Part shown: positions 8,745 through 17,374 of the stretch, piece after piece | Layout of the letters: every line of letters begins with the position of its first letter | Numbering within the stretch: the first letter of the stretch is position 1 | From: Novosphingobium sp. | GTDB lineage: Bacteria; Pseudomonadota; Alphaproteobacteria; Sphingomonadales; Sphingomonadaceae | DNA length: 64,000 nucleotides | Direction: 5' to 3' | Assembly: GCA_017745295.1 (NCBI GenBank) | Contig: JAGHZR010000016.1 | Coordinates: forward strand, 32,708 to 96,707 | Notes under the pieces: model-generated | The model's database searches: none | The model's input: only the letters and a program-made list of their open reading frames with translations | What the model was told of the DNA's origin: nothing | Made by a program: the position numbers and the translations under genes

Positions 8745-9012
8745 GGTGCCCTTACCTAATCTCAATGAGCCCTAAACAGGCCGAAACAACTTTGCCCCGG
8801 CCGCTCTGGTCCAGGAAGGAACCGTGGAGCCTTGCGGGCGACGCACCGGCATCCCCATTTGCATGGGGTTCCGGAAAGAATGGTGCCGTTAGTCCAGCGA
8901 CCGATTCGTGTCAACCAGCGAGTGGCCGGGGAAAGGCCGGGAAACGCTATTGGACCATGGCTCGCCATGGATTGACGCTCGCGATCGGCCCTGACCATGC
9001 TATGGAATGCCC

Positions 9013-9573
9013 ATGACCCGCGCACCAGTCCGTTTCCCTGCCCTTTTCCGGGGCCATTTCCCGACATTGGCGCTCGCTTCCGTGCTTTCGCTGGGCCTCT
9101 GCGCCTGCTCCACGGCTCGAAGCTATCCTTCGCTGGCCTATCGCGCGGTGGAGCGCACCGCCATGCCAGCAGCCGCCGAACCGGCACCGCCGCCAGTCCA
9201 GCTTCCCCCGGCGAGCGCCGACCTGACCACCCGAATCAGCGGCCTCGTCGCCGCCGCACAGGCCTCCGACAAGCAATTCGCCGCGAAACGCCCTGCCGCC
9301 GACCGCGCGGTTTCGGCCGCCGCCCGCGCGGCGCGCACCAGCGATTCGTGGATTTCGGCGCAAGTGGCAGTTTCGGCGCTCCAGGCCAGCCGCGACACGA
9401 CCGTCGCCGCCTTGGCCGACCTCGATTCGCTCTATGCCGATGCGCGCCAGGCCGAACCCGTTGAGGAATCGCCCAGCGCCAAGGCCATCGATACCGCGCG
9501 CGCGCAAGTGCAAGCCCTCGTAAACGGCCAGAACGACGTGATCTCCGCGCTCGACGCGCGCCTGAAGGCCTGA
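9013..9573 (+). CDS. hypothetical lipoprotein
   Basis: About 186 residues with a signal peptide and lipobox ending in LCAC. The mature part is Ala-rich, Pro-containing near the N-terminus and then helical with coiled-coil character (residues ~70-185), so probably a periplasmic membrane-anchored helical protein. Two in-frame ATGs (9007 and 9013) are possible; 9013 has the better-spaced GGA. No recognised family. A terminator hairpin follows. Confidence 0.7.
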   Translation: MTRAPVRFPALFRGHFPTLALASVLSLGLCACSTARSYPSLAYRAVERTAMPAAAEPAPPPVQLPPASADLTTRISGLVAAAQASDKQFAAKRPAADRAVSAAARAARTSDSWISAQVAVSALQASRDTTVAALADLDSLYADARQAEPVEESPSAKAIDTARAQVQALVNGQNDVISALDARLKA

Positions 9574-9580
9574 AGATACG

Positions 9581-9612
9581 AAAAACCCCTCCCCCTTGCG
9601 AGGGGAGGGGTT
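9581..9612. terminator. terminator hairpin, U-run on the minus strand
   Basis: 11-bp stem AACCCCTCCCC / GGGGAGGGGTT with a short loop. Five A residues before it read as U's on the minus strand. It sits between the plus-strand lipoprotein gene and minus-strand sequence coming from yggS, and may serve both. Confidence 0.65.
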
Positions 9613-9913
9613 GTCCGAACGGATCCGATGCCGACCTGAAAGCCCCCCGGCTCAGATGCGGATCGAGAGGCGCGGTTACCTCAAGGCGACGATGGCGGGA
9701 CGGTCAGTCCCCAGCCCAGGATCAGCACGGGAAACGAGGACCTGAATGGCCACCTCGCCCACAATCAGCCTTCCGCTCGAAATTTCGACGCCGCGAGACC
9801 GGCGGGAGATTACCATCTCCTGCCGGCCCCATGGCGCCGTTTCGCAGCGAAAGATTTGACGCCGATCAAACGGAGCAAATTTCGCGGCCGGGGTCGCGGC
9901 CTTCGACGTAGCC
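9613..9913. other. intergenic stretch without a confident gene
   Basis: A 301-base stretch between the terminator and the yggS stop. The only coding possibility seen is a 46-codon minus-strand frame (next entry). No repeat from the window's dispersed families is present. Confidence 0.4.
9676..9816 (-). CDS. possible small protein, 46 residues
   Basis: Short frame starting at the ATG at 9814-9816 and lying about 100 bases downstream of yggS on the same strand. A GCAGGAG sequence abuts the start codon, closer than usual. The translation has a regular alternating hydrophobic segment (GRLIVGEVAIQVLVS) suggesting beta strands. No family recognised; it could be chance in GC-rich DNA. Confidence 0.25.
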   Translation of the reverse strand: MVISRRSRGVEISSGRLIVGEVAIQVLVSRADPGLGTDRPAIVALR

Positions 9914-10576
9914 TCAGCCCCGCGCGCCGAACAGCGCGCTGCCGACCCGCACATGCGTCGCGCCGAGCATCACCGCGGTCTCGAAATCCTCGCTCATGCC
10001 CATCGAAAGCTGGTCGAGGCCGTTGTCGCCTGCGATCTTGGCGAGCAGCGCGAAGAACGGCGCCGCCTCGATCCCAAGCGGCGGCACGCACATGAGACCA
10101 GCGACCGGAATCTGCGCCTCGCGCGCGGAGGCCAGCAACGCGGGCACCTCCGCGATCGCACAGCCACCCTTCTGGTCTTCCGCGCCGATATTGACCTGCA
10201 CGAAGCAGGGCACGCGGCGGCCGGTCTTGTCCATCGCCTTGCCCAGCGCCGCGACCAGCGAAGGCCGGTCGAGCGAATGGATGCTGTGGAACAGGCCGAG
10301 CGCTTCCTCCGCCTTGTTCGACTGCAGCTGGCCGACGAGATGCAGCCGCACCTCGGGATGTTCCTCAAGCAGGGCGGGCCACTTGGCCTCGGCTTCCTGC
10401 ACGCGGTTCTCGCCGAACACGCGCTGGCCCTGCGCGATCAGGGGCGCGATCGCCTCGGCGGGGTGGGTCTTGGAAATGGCGACGAGTTCGACCGAGGCCT
10501 CTTCGCGCCCGGCAATGCGGGCGGCCTGGGCGATACGGGCGCGAATATGTTCGAGAGGAGTTGCTGGCTGATCCAT
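9914..10576 (-). CDS. yggS: YggS family PLP-binding protein
   Basis: A 220-residue PLP-homeostasis protein (PLPBP family) of the alanine-racemase fold type III. The PLP lysine is Lys36 in LVAISKTHP; the family signatures FGENRVQE, HLVGQLQSNK and the C-terminal LSMGMSEDFETAV and THVRVGSALFG are present. It lacks a second catalytic domain, as expected for a non-enzymatic PLP carrier. Its start codon overlaps the start region of the divergent ThiE-like gene. Confidence 0.95.
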   Translation of the reverse strand: MDQPATPLEHIRARIAQAARIAGREEASVELVAISKTHPAEAIAPLIAQGQRVFGENRVQEAEAKWPALLEEHPEVRLHLVGQLQSNKAEEALGLFHSIHSLDRPSLVAALGKAMDKTGRRVPCFVQVNIGAEDQKGGCAIAEVPALLASAREAQIPVAGLMCVPPLGIEAAPFFALLAKIAGDNGLDQLSMGMSEDFETAVMLGATHVRVGSALFGARG

Positions 10577-11135
10577 GGGGCGCTGCTATAGCGGCTTCGT
10601 GCCGAACCGCCACCCGCCTCTTCCCCAGATCTGGCTCATCAGCGATGCCCGCAACGACCCCGCGCTGGAGCGAGCGCTTGCCCGCCTGCCGCGCGGATCG
10701 GGGTTGATCTATCGGCACTACCACCTCGCGCCGACCGAGCACCGCGCCCGTTTCGCGGCCCTCGCCCGCGTGGCCCGGCGCTTCGGACATCGCGTGATCC
10801 TGTCCGGCACCCCGCGACTGGCGCGGGCGTGGAAGGCCGACGGCGCTTATGGAGCGGCGGAAAAGCTCACCCAAGGCCCCGCGACACTGCGCCTCATCAC
10901 CGTTCATTCCCTGCGCGAACTGGCCCGCGCTCACCGCGCCCGCGCCGACGCAGTGCTGCTTTCGCCGGTCTACCCAACCCGCTCCCACCCCGGCGCGGCG
11001 ACGCTCGGGCCGGTGCGATTCCACCTTCTCGCCGCACGATCCGCCGTTCCGGTCATTGCCCTCGGCGGCATGACCCGCCATCGCGCGCGCCATCTGCCGT
11101 CGCGAAAATGGGCGGCGATTGAGGGCCTTGCCTGA
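10575..11135 (+). CDS. thiamine phosphate synthase-like (ThiE/TenI) protein
   Basis: A 186-residue TIM-barrel protein. The segments TVHSLRELARAHRARADAVLLSPVYPTRSHPG and VPVIALGGMTRHRARHLPS match the phosphate-binding half of the ThiE/TenI family. The N-terminal half is divergent from true ThiE, so enzyme activity is uncertain. Start ambiguous: the ATG at 10575 overlaps the divergent yggS start, and a GTG at 10599 would give a 178-residue protein beginning PNRHPPLPQIW; neither has a clear ribosome-binding site. Confidence 0.75.
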   Translation: MGRCYSGFVPNRHPPLPQIWLISDARNDPALERALARLPRGSGLIYRHYHLAPTEHRARFAALARVARRFGHRVILSGTPRLARAWKADGAYGAAEKLTQGPATLRLITVHSLRELARAHRARADAVLLSPVYPTRSHPGAATLGPVRFHLLAARSAVPVIALGGMTRHRARHLPSRKWAAIEGLA

Positions 11136-11246
11136 GCAGCAGGCGAGTCGCCCACAAGCCTGTTCCCGATCCATTCTTGACGACGAGTCCTGCCGCAGCG
11201 CATTATCCGCGGCCTGATCAGAGCCCGATTTCAGGGGGAATTCCTA

Positions 11247-13643
11247 ATGGCCACCCGGCCCCTCGCGCCCGGACGGCGTATCGCCAAGCCGAACTGGCGC
11301 GCCGTTCTCAAGCGCTCGCTGCGCCGCGCCTCCGAACTGAGCGGCGCGCTGACGCTGTTCGCGGCGATGGCTTTCCTCGCCCTTGCGCTGGTGAGCTATC
11401 ACCAGACCGACCCCTCCGCCTCGACCGCCGCAGGCGGCCCGGCGCAGAACTGGATGGGCACGGTCGGCGCCTGGGTGGCCGAACGCGCGCTGGTGCTGTT
11501 CGGGCCGGTCTCGGCGCTGTTCATTCCCCTGCTCTACGTCTTTGCCCGCAAGCTCTGGCTGCTGGTCGAGGAAGACGACAACGAGATCGAGCACTCCAAC
11601 CAGCGCTGGTGGCGCCCGGTGGCAGTGCTGGCGATCGCGATGACCTTGATCGCCACGGTCATGTCGCTGGTCTTCACCGCGCCCGGCGGCGTGCTGCCCG
11701 CCTCGATGGGCGGCATCACCGGCCTGCTTGGCGCCAAGGCCGTGACCGGACTCGCCGCTTTCGCGCCCGAGATCGTGCAGGGCTGGATCAAGCTGGTGTT
11801 GGCGCTGCTCTGCGCGCTGGCCGGTGTCGCGCTGGCGGGGCGGGTCTTCGCCGTCGACTGGGTCCGCCTGCTGACCCTGCCCGGCCGGATCGGACGCCTG
11901 CGCGGCGAAGGCGAAGCCGCACCTGCCGTCTCCGAAAAAACCAAACCGCGCGAGGCCACCGAGGACGCCGACAAGCCCAAGGCCGCCCCGCGCATCGATG
12001 CACCGTCCGCCGCCACTTTCGACGGCCCCTCGGAAAAGCCGCGCAAGGCGCCCGAGATCAGCGACCCCAAGGCCGCAGCCACCCCCGCGCAGCTCAACAT
12101 CGGCAACCGCCAGAAGGACATGTTCGACAAGTTCGCGCTGCCGGGCCTCGACCTGCTGAACGATCCGCCGCCCAACTCGCAGCCGAAGATCGACAAGCTC
12201 AGCCTCGAACGCAACGCGCGCCTGCTGGAAACCGTGCTGGACGACTTCAATGTGAAGGGCGAGATAACCGCCGTGCGCACCGGCCCGGTCGTCACCATGT
12301 ACGAGCTGGAACCGGCGCCGGGCATCAAGTCCAGCCGCGTGATCGGCCTTGCCGACGATATCGCCCGCAACATGTCCGCGATCTCGGCCCGCGTCTCCTC
12401 GATCCCCGGCCGCACCGTCATGGGCATCGAACTGCCGAACGCAGACCGCCAGATGGTCTCGTTCAAGGAGATGGTCGCCTCCGAAGCCTTCGCCGAGCAC
12501 AAGGGCATGCTGCCGATCATCCTCGGCAAGGACATCGCCGGGGAGCCGGTAGTCGCAGACCTTGCGACGATGCCGCACTTACTGGTCGCCGGCACCACGG
12601 GTTCGGGTAAGTCGGTGGGCCTCAACACCATCCTGCTCTCGCTGCTCTACCGCCTGACGCCGGCGCAGTGCCGCCTGATCCTGGTCGATCCCAAGGTGCT
12701 GGAACTCAAGAGCTACGACGATATCCCGCACTTGCTTTCGCCCGTCGTCACCGAGCCGCCCAAGGCCGTGCGCGCGCTGAAGTGGGCGGTGGAGGAAATG
12801 GAGCGCCGCTATCGCCAGATGAGCGAGATCAGCGTCCGCAACCTCGCCAGCTTCAACGAGAAGGTCCGCGCCGCCGCCGCAAAGGGCAAGCCGCTCGGCC
12901 GCCGCATCCAGATCGGTTTCGACCCGGAGACGGGCGAGGAACTCTACGAAGACCGCCAGCTCGATTACGAGACGTTGCCGCAGATCGTCCTCATCGTCGA
13001 CGAATTGGCCGACCTCATGGTCACCGTCGGCAAGGAAATCGAAGTGCTGATCCAGCGCCTCTCGCAAAAGAGCCGCGCGGCGGGCATCCACCTGATCATG
13101 GCGACGCAGCGTCCTTCCGTGGACGTCATCACCGGCGTCATCAAGGCCAACCTGCCGACCCGCGTGTCCTTCGCCGTCACCAGCCGCATCGACAGCCGCA
13201 CCATTCTCGGCGAACAGGGCGCCGAGCAGCTGCTGGGCAAGGGTGACATGCTCTACAAGCCCAGCTCCGACCCGGTGAAGCGCGTCCACGGCCCCTTCGT
13301 CTCGGACGAGGAAGTCGAACACGTCGCCGATCACTGGCGCGCGCAGGGCAAGCCCGACTACGTCGATGCCGTCACCAACGAACCCGAAGAGGGCTCGTTC
13401 GGCTTCGACGACCTCGACGCCACCGCCTCGGATCAGCCGGAAGAGCGCAAGTATCGCCAAGTGTGCCAGCTGGTGTTCGAGAACCAGAAGGTCTCGGTCT
13501 CGTGGCTGCAGCGCCAGATGGGCGTGGGCTACAACACCGCCGCCAAGTGGGTGGAACGCATGGAGCAGGACGGCTACGTCGGCCCCGCGAACCATGTCGG
13601 CCGCCGCGACATCTACCGCGACGAGAACGGATCGCCGCTCTGA
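11247..13643 (+). CDS. ftsK: DNA translocase FtsK
   Basis: A 798-residue division-septum DNA translocase that helps clear and unlink chromosomes. Four N-terminal membrane segments (residues ~30-200) are followed by a Pro/Ala/Lys-rich linker, the FtsK alpha-beta motor with Walker A GTTGSGKS near residue 450 and Walker B IVLIVDELADLM near residue 580, the MATQRPSVDVITG motif, and a C-terminal gamma winged-helix domain (~residues 730-795) that reads KOPS sites. ATG at 11247 follows a GGGGGAA site. The stop overlaps the next ATG. Confidence 0.97.
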   Translation: MATRPLAPGRRIAKPNWRAVLKRSLRRASELSGALTLFAAMAFLALALVSYHQTDPSASTAAGGPAQNWMGTVGAWVAERALVLFGPVSALFIPLLYVFARKLWLLVEEDDNEIEHSNQRWWRPVAVLAIAMTLIATVMSLVFTAPGGVLPASMGGITGLLGAKAVTGLAAFAPEIVQGWIKLVLALLCALAGVALAGRVFAVDWVRLLTLPGRIGRLRGEGEAAPAVSEKTKPREATEDADKPKAAPRIDAPSAATFDGPSEKPRKAPEISDPKAAATPAQLNIGNRQKDMFDKFALPGLDLLNDPPPNSQPKIDKLSLERNARLLETVLDDFNVKGEITAVRTGPVVTMYELEPAPGIKSSRVIGLADDIARNMSAISARVSSIPGRTVMGIELPNADRQMVSFKEMVASEAFAEHKGMLPIILGKDIAGEPVVADLATMPHLLVAGTTGSGKSVGLNTILLSLLYRLTPAQCRLILVDPKVLELKSYDDIPHLLSPVVTEPPKAVRALKWAVEEMERRYRQMSEISVRNLASFNEKVRAAAAKGKPLGRRIQIGFDPETGEELYEDRQLDYETLPQIVLIVDELADLMVTVGKEIEVLIQRLSQKSRAAGIHLIMATQRPSVDVITGVIKANLPTRVSFAVTSRIDSRTILGEQGAEQLLGKGDMLYKPSSDPVKRVHGPFVSDEEVEHVADHWRAQGKPDYVDAVTNEPEEGSFGFDDLDATASDQPEERKYRQVCQLVFENQKVSVSWLQRQMGVGYNTAAKWVERMEQDGYVGPANHVGRRDIYRDENGSPL

Positions 13644-14062
13644 TGCGGCCGATCGGGCGCTGCCTCGTGCTGCTGGGACTGCTGGGGGCGCCCGCCGTCG
13701 CCGCAGGCACGGCGGCCCAGTGGCAGCGCCTCTTCGTGCCCCAGGTCGAGAACCTGATGGGCCGCCGCGTCTATGTCGACAAGGCCAGCATCCGCACCGG
13801 CATGATCGGGCGGCAGTTCCGGCAGATGCAGGTCCTGCTCCGGCCCAATGCGGGCTATCCGACCGGGACCCTGCTCTACACCGACCGTGCGGTGGACTGC
13901 GCCGGAAGCCGCGCGCTCGCTTACCACTGGCAGATCGTTCGGCCCGATGGGGCCGTCTTGCGGGATTGGAGCGAGGCCGGCCCTGCGGTCTCAGCCGTGC
14001 AGTGGGCTGGGGAGGACGGGCTTGTGCTCAGGTATGTCTGTACGGGCAGGTTGCCGCGGTAG
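13643..14062 (+). CDS. hypothetical secreted protein
   Basis: A 139-residue protein with a cleavable signal peptide (residues 1-~21, ending PAVAAG). It contains VENLMGRRVYVDKASI and a later VDC/YVC cysteine pair that could form a disulfide. Translationally coupled to ftsK by a TGATG overlap. No family recognised; by context it may act in the envelope. Confidence 0.7.
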   Translation: MRPIGRCLVLLGLLGAPAVAAGTAAQWQRLFVPQVENLMGRRVYVDKASIRTGMIGRQFRQMQVLLRPNAGYPTGTLLYTDRAVDCAGSRALAYHWQIVRPDGAVLRDWSEAGPAVSAVQWAGEDGLVLRYVCTGRLPR

Positions 14063-14067
14063 GATAA

Positions 14068-14171
14068 GAGAAGTCCTGGGGGATGATCCCCCAAACCCTC
14101 GGAATGTCTACGTCGCGCGCCGCCTATCCGGTGTGCGCTCATTGGCAGCGAGTGGGTCTCCCGGCGCCATC
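14068..14171 (+). repeat. dispersed repeat family A, copy 1
   Basis: Shares the order GAGAAGTCCTGGGGGATGAT, CCCTCGGAAT, CGCGCGCCGCCTA and GGTCTCCCG with the copies at 18454, 22638 (reverse) and 46553 (reverse). Core is the 15-nt palindrome GGGGGATGATCCCCC. Located between convergent genes; no coding capacity. Confidence 0.85.
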
Positions 14172-14195
14172 GTCAGGTAACAGGCTTCCCCACCT

Positions 14196-14229
14196 CGTCA
14201 TTGCGAGCGTAGCGAAGCAATCCAGAGCG
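14196..14229. repeat. short dispersed repeat family D
   Basis: The sequence CGTCATTGCGAGCGTAGCGA followed by AGCAATCCAGAGCG matches a short repeat I recognise as frequent in sphingomonad and other alphaproteobacterial intergenic regions (established knowledge, not searched). It contains a weak internal stem (TTGCGAGCG / CGAAGCAA). Confidence 0.6.
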
Positions 14230-14251
14230 AACAGAAACTGCGCGCGCCTTA

Positions 14252-15070
14252 TCAGGCCGTCGGCTTGCCGGTCTCGACTGGGGTCTGCGCTTCTTCGTCC
14301 GCCTTACTACGCGCATCGCGCTTTTCGGTGAACCACATGAACAGCAGCGTGCCTTCGTAAAGTGCAAGCAGCGGGATCGCGAGCAGCAGCTGCGAGACGA
14401 CATCCGGCGGGGTTGCCACGGCGGCGATGATGAAGATGCCGACGATGGCGTAGCGACGCGCGCCCACGCACTGCGCACGGGTGATGATCCCGGCCCGGTT
14501 GAGCAGCATCAGCAGCACCGGCAGCAGGAAGCTGATCCCGAAGGCCAGGATGAACTGCATGACCAGCGCCAGATAGTCCCCGGTGCCGGGCAGCGCTTCC
14601 AGTTTGAGACCGCCCTTCTGCCCCTCGAAAGTCAGGAAGAAGTGGAAGGCCGTGGGCATCACCACGTAATAGGCCAGCGCCGCGCCCATCGTGAAGAGGA
14701 TCGGCGTCGCCACCAGGAACGGCAGGAACGCCTTCTTTTCCTTGGCGTAGAGGCCGGGAGCCACGAACTGCCAGATCTGGTTGGCGATCACCGGGAAGCT
14801 GACGAAGAACGCCGCGAACAGCGCGATCTTCACTTCCACGAAGAAGGCTTCGTAGAGCTTGGTGTAGATCAGCTTGCCCTGCCCCGGCGGGAACGCTTCC
14901 GTCAGTGGACGGACGAGGAAGGCGAAGATGTCGCTGGAGAAATAGAAGCAGACCCCGAAAGCCACCGCGAAAGCCAGGAAGGCGCGCAGGAGCCGGGTAC
15001 GCAGCTCGATCAGGTGTTCGAGCAGCGGCGCCTGCGTATCGTCTATGTCTGAAATGCGGAAGGGCTGCAT
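14252..15070 (-). CDS. tatC: Sec-independent protein translocase TatC
   Basis: A 272-residue six-membrane-segment receptor for twin-arginine signal peptides. The N-terminal LLEHLIELRTRLLRA is the conserved TatC start, and SFPVIANQIWQFVAPGLYAKEKK is the signature loop. The C-terminal ~20 residues are hydrophilic and cytoplasmic. Last gene of the tatABC group; a 36-base gap separates it from tatB. Confidence 0.97.
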   Translation of the reverse strand: MQPFRISDIDDTQAPLLEHLIELRTRLLRAFLAFAVAFGVCFYFSSDIFAFLVRPLTEAFPPGQGKLIYTKLYEAFFVEVKIALFAAFFVSFPVIANQIWQFVAPGLYAKEKKAFLPFLVATPILFTMGAALAYYVVMPTAFHFFLTFEGQKGGLKLEALPGTGDYLALVMQFILAFGISFLLPVLLMLLNRAGIITRAQCVGARRYAIVGIFIIAAVATPPDVVSQLLLAIPLLALYEGTLLFMWFTEKRDARSKADEEAQTPVETGKPTA

Positions 15071-15106
15071 GGTGCGGCTTCTAAAAGAGGAACTGGGTCT
15101 GAAAGA

Positions 15107-15517
15107 TCAGGGCGGCGGCGGCGGAAGATGCATTTCGGCCTGCTCGGCAGGCTTCGGCGCGGGCTTGGCTTGAGCTTCACTCACCCCGTCACCCTCGGCG
15201 ACTGGCGCAGCTTCGCCGGCATGCGGAAGCGATGCCGTTTCCGTGCCGGTCGGCGCCTGCATCTGGTTCATGTCGGGCAGAACGGGATTGGCCTTCATGA
15301 TGGCCTCGTTCTGCTCACGCCACTTGCGCTCCATTTCTTCCAGTTCGGCCTCGCGCACCATGGCGTCGATGCCGGCGCGGAAATGGCCGGAGATCTTGCG
15401 CATCTTGCCGATCCATCGCCCGGCCGTCCGCATCGCCAAAGGCATATCCTTCGGGCCGATGACGACGACCGCCACGATGACGATCAGAAGCAGTTCTGAA
15501 GCACCTACGTCGAACAT
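15107..15517 (-). CDS. tatB: Sec-independent protein translocase TatB
   Basis: 136 residues: one N-terminal membrane helix (MFDVGASELLLIVIVAVVVI), the conserved GPKDMP hinge, an amphipathic helix and a Pro/Ala-rich tail. Partners with TatC in recognising folded substrates. Lies between tatA (24-base gap) and tatC. Confidence 0.95.
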   Translation of the reverse strand: MFDVGASELLLIVIVAVVVIGPKDMPLAMRTAGRWIGKMRKISGHFRAGIDAMVREAELEEMERKWREQNEAIMKANPVLPDMNQMQAPTGTETASLPHAGEAAPVAEGDGVSEAQAKPAPKPAEQAEMHLPPPPP

Positions 15518-15541
15518 CGCGAGCGCGGGTCCAGAGCGTTC

Positions 15542-15781
15542 TTAAGACTGCTCGGTCTTGTTCTCGGCCTTCGCCGGAGCAACCGGAGCATCGCCCTGCT
15601 GGGCGGTGATCTGCGGGGCCGTGGTCGAGGAGGTCTTGTTCTCTTCCTCGTTCATGCCCTGCTTGAAGCTCTTGATGCCCTTGCCGAAGTCACCCATGAT
15701 TTCCGACACGCGGCCGCGTCCGAACAGCACGAGCACGATCACCAGGACGATCATCCAGTGCCAGATCGAGAAGCTACCCAT
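15542..15781 (-). CDS. tatA: Sec-independent protein translocase TatA
   Basis: 79 residues: a short periplasmic start, one membrane helix ([13 protein letters not shown]), the [17 protein letters not shown] hinge and amphipathic helix, and a polar tail. Forms the translocation pore. First tat gene, about 107 bases downstream of scpB. Confidence 0.95.
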   Translation of the reverse strand: MGSFSIWHWMIVLVIVLVLFGRGRVSEIMGDFGKGIKSFKQGMNEEENKTSSTTAPQITAQQGDAPVAPAKAENKTEQS

Positions 15782-15888
15782 AACCTCAACTCCAAAAACC
15801 GTGCGACCGATTCCGACCGCATAGAGCCCATCTAGGCATTTTACCGCGAACTTGCCAGTCCGTCATTGATATGACCAAGTCCGGTCGC

Positions 15889-16554
15889 TTAGCGGTCATC
15901 TTCCGGGAAGAGGTCCGGATCGGCAAGCTCTTCCGCCGCCGCGTCCTCAGCTTCTTCGTCCTCAGCTTCCTCGTCTTCTCCGGGCACCTTGCCGGGGCGC
16001 AGCGCGGTCTCGATCATCTCGTCATCCACAGGATCGAGCAGACCCGCCGCGCGTAGTTCCTCCAGACCCGGCAGTTCCCTGAGCGATCCCAGCCCGAAAT
16101 GCGCCAGGAAATCGGGCGTCGTCGCGTAGATCACCGGACGGCCCGGAACCTCACGGCGTCCGGCGACGCGCACCCAGCCCGCCTCCATCAGCACGTCCAG
16201 CGTCCCCTTGGCAGTCTGGACCCCGCGAATCGCCTCGATCTCGGCGCGGCTGACCGGCTCGTGATAAGCGACGATCGCCAGAACCTCGGTCGCCGCACGC
16301 GAGAGGCGGCGAACGTCCTCCTTCTCGCGGCGCAGCAGATGGGCGAGGTCCGGCGCGGTCTCGAAATGCCAGCGCTTGCCGCGTTCAACCAGCAGCACAC
16401 CGCGCCCTTCGTAGTCCTTGCGCAGGCGGGCGAGCGCCGGGCGCACGTCGGCCTGGCCAAGGTGGTTCGAAATCTGCTCGACCGTCAGCGGCTGCTCGGC
16501 AGCGAACAGCGTCGCCTCCACCGCGCGGAGAAGGTCGTCCATCGGTTCCGTCAT
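15889..16554 (-). CDS. scpB: segregation and condensation protein B
   Basis: A 221-residue SMC accessory subunit made of winged-helix domains. It starts with DDLLRAVEATLFAAEQPLT and contains RAATEVLAIVAYHEPVSRAE and RGVQTAKGTLDVL, the ScpB core motifs. The C-terminal ~40 residues are strongly acidic. Start ATG at 16552-16554, one base past the scpA stop. The SMC partner is encoded in the same window (39557-42994). Confidence 0.96.
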   Translation of the reverse strand: MTEPMDDLLRAVEATLFAAEQPLTVEQISNHLGQADVRPALARLRKDYEGRGVLLVERGKRWHFETAPDLAHLLRREKEDVRRLSRAATEVLAIVAYHEPVSRAEIEAIRGVQTAKGTLDVLMEAGWVRVAGRREVPGRPVIYATTPDFLAHFGLGSLRELPGLEELRAAGLLDPVDDEMIETALRPGKVPGEDEEAEDEEAEDAAAEELADPDLFPEDDR

Positions 16555-16555
16555 A

Positions 16556-17374
16556 TTACTTGCAGGCCTTCAGGCGGAGCGGACCGAACGTCTGCTCCTG
16601 CGCGATCTCGGCCTTGCCGGTGCGCGCGAGTTCGAGAGCGGCGACGAAGCTGGAAGCCAGCGCCGAGCGCCGCAATTGCGGATTGGCCCAGCTGTCGCTC
16701 GCGGGAGGGAGAAAGTCGCGAAGGTCCATCCAGTCGAGCGAGACGCCGAGCATTGTGGAAACGCGGGCAATGGCGCTGTCCAGCGTCATCACCATGCGTT
16801 CGCGCACCATGTGGACCACCGGCTGGCTGCGCACTTTCACGCCGCCGTAAGCGCGCACGAGATCGTACCACGAGCACTGCCACGCCGACTTGCGTTCCAC
16901 CCGCAGCCCTTCCGGCGCGCCGCGCGCGAAGACGTCGCGGCCCAGCCGGTTGCGCCCCATGAGCCGCGCCGCCGCCTCGCGCATCGCGCCGAGACGCTGC
17001 AGGCGCAATTGCAGCCGCAAGGCCAGTTCCTCGGGGCTGGGATCGGCCTGCTCGTCTTTGGGCAGCAGCAGCGAGGACTTCAGGTAGGCGAGCCAGGCCG
17101 CCATCACCAGATAGTCCGCCGCCAGCTCCAGCCGCAGCGCCTCGGCCCGGTCGATATAGTCGAGATAGGCCGCGACCAGTTCGAGGATCGAGATCCGGCG
17201 CAAGTCCACCTTCTGCCGCCGCGCAAGGTCGAGCAGCAGGTCGAGCGGGCCTTCCCAGCCCTCGATTTCCAGATAGAGCGCTTCCTTGCGGGCTTCGGCC
17301 CGCTCCTCGCCCTCCCAGCCGCCGTCGGCAGCGGGCAGATCGAAGGGAAGTTCGGAAGGCGCGTCCACGCTCAA
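16556..17374 (-). CDS. scpA: segregation and condensation protein A
   Basis: A 272-residue kleisin that closes the SMC ring. The N-terminal EGPLDLLLDLARRQKVDLR motif binds the SMC head, and the C-terminal region (~200-270) is the winged-helix end. The first ~28 residues are a variable acidic extension. Its start overlaps the nagZ stop by 4 bases. Confidence 0.95.
   Translation of the reverse strand: MSVDAPSELPFDLPAADGGWEGEERAEARKEALYLEIEGWEGPLDLLLDLARRQKVDLRRISILELVAAYLDYIDRAEALRLELAADYLVMAAWLAYLKSSLLLPKDEQADPSPEELALRLQLRLQRLGAMREAAARLMGRNRLGRDVFARGAPEGLRVERKSAWQCSWYDLVRAYGGVKVRSQPVVHMVRERMVMTLDSAIARVSTMLGVSLDWMDLRDFLPPASDSWANPQLRRSALASSFVAALELARTGKAEIAQEQTFGPLRLKACK

Noticed and set aside
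8745..9012. Ribosomal-protein leader RNA upstream of rplU
   Set aside because: Short hairpins (for example CCCCAT/ATGGGG near 8863) are present but match no leader family I know.
9676..9816. CsrA-like resemblance of the 46-residue frame
   Set aside because: The alternating strands resemble CsrA only loosely; the conserved CsrA N- and C-terminal residues are absent.
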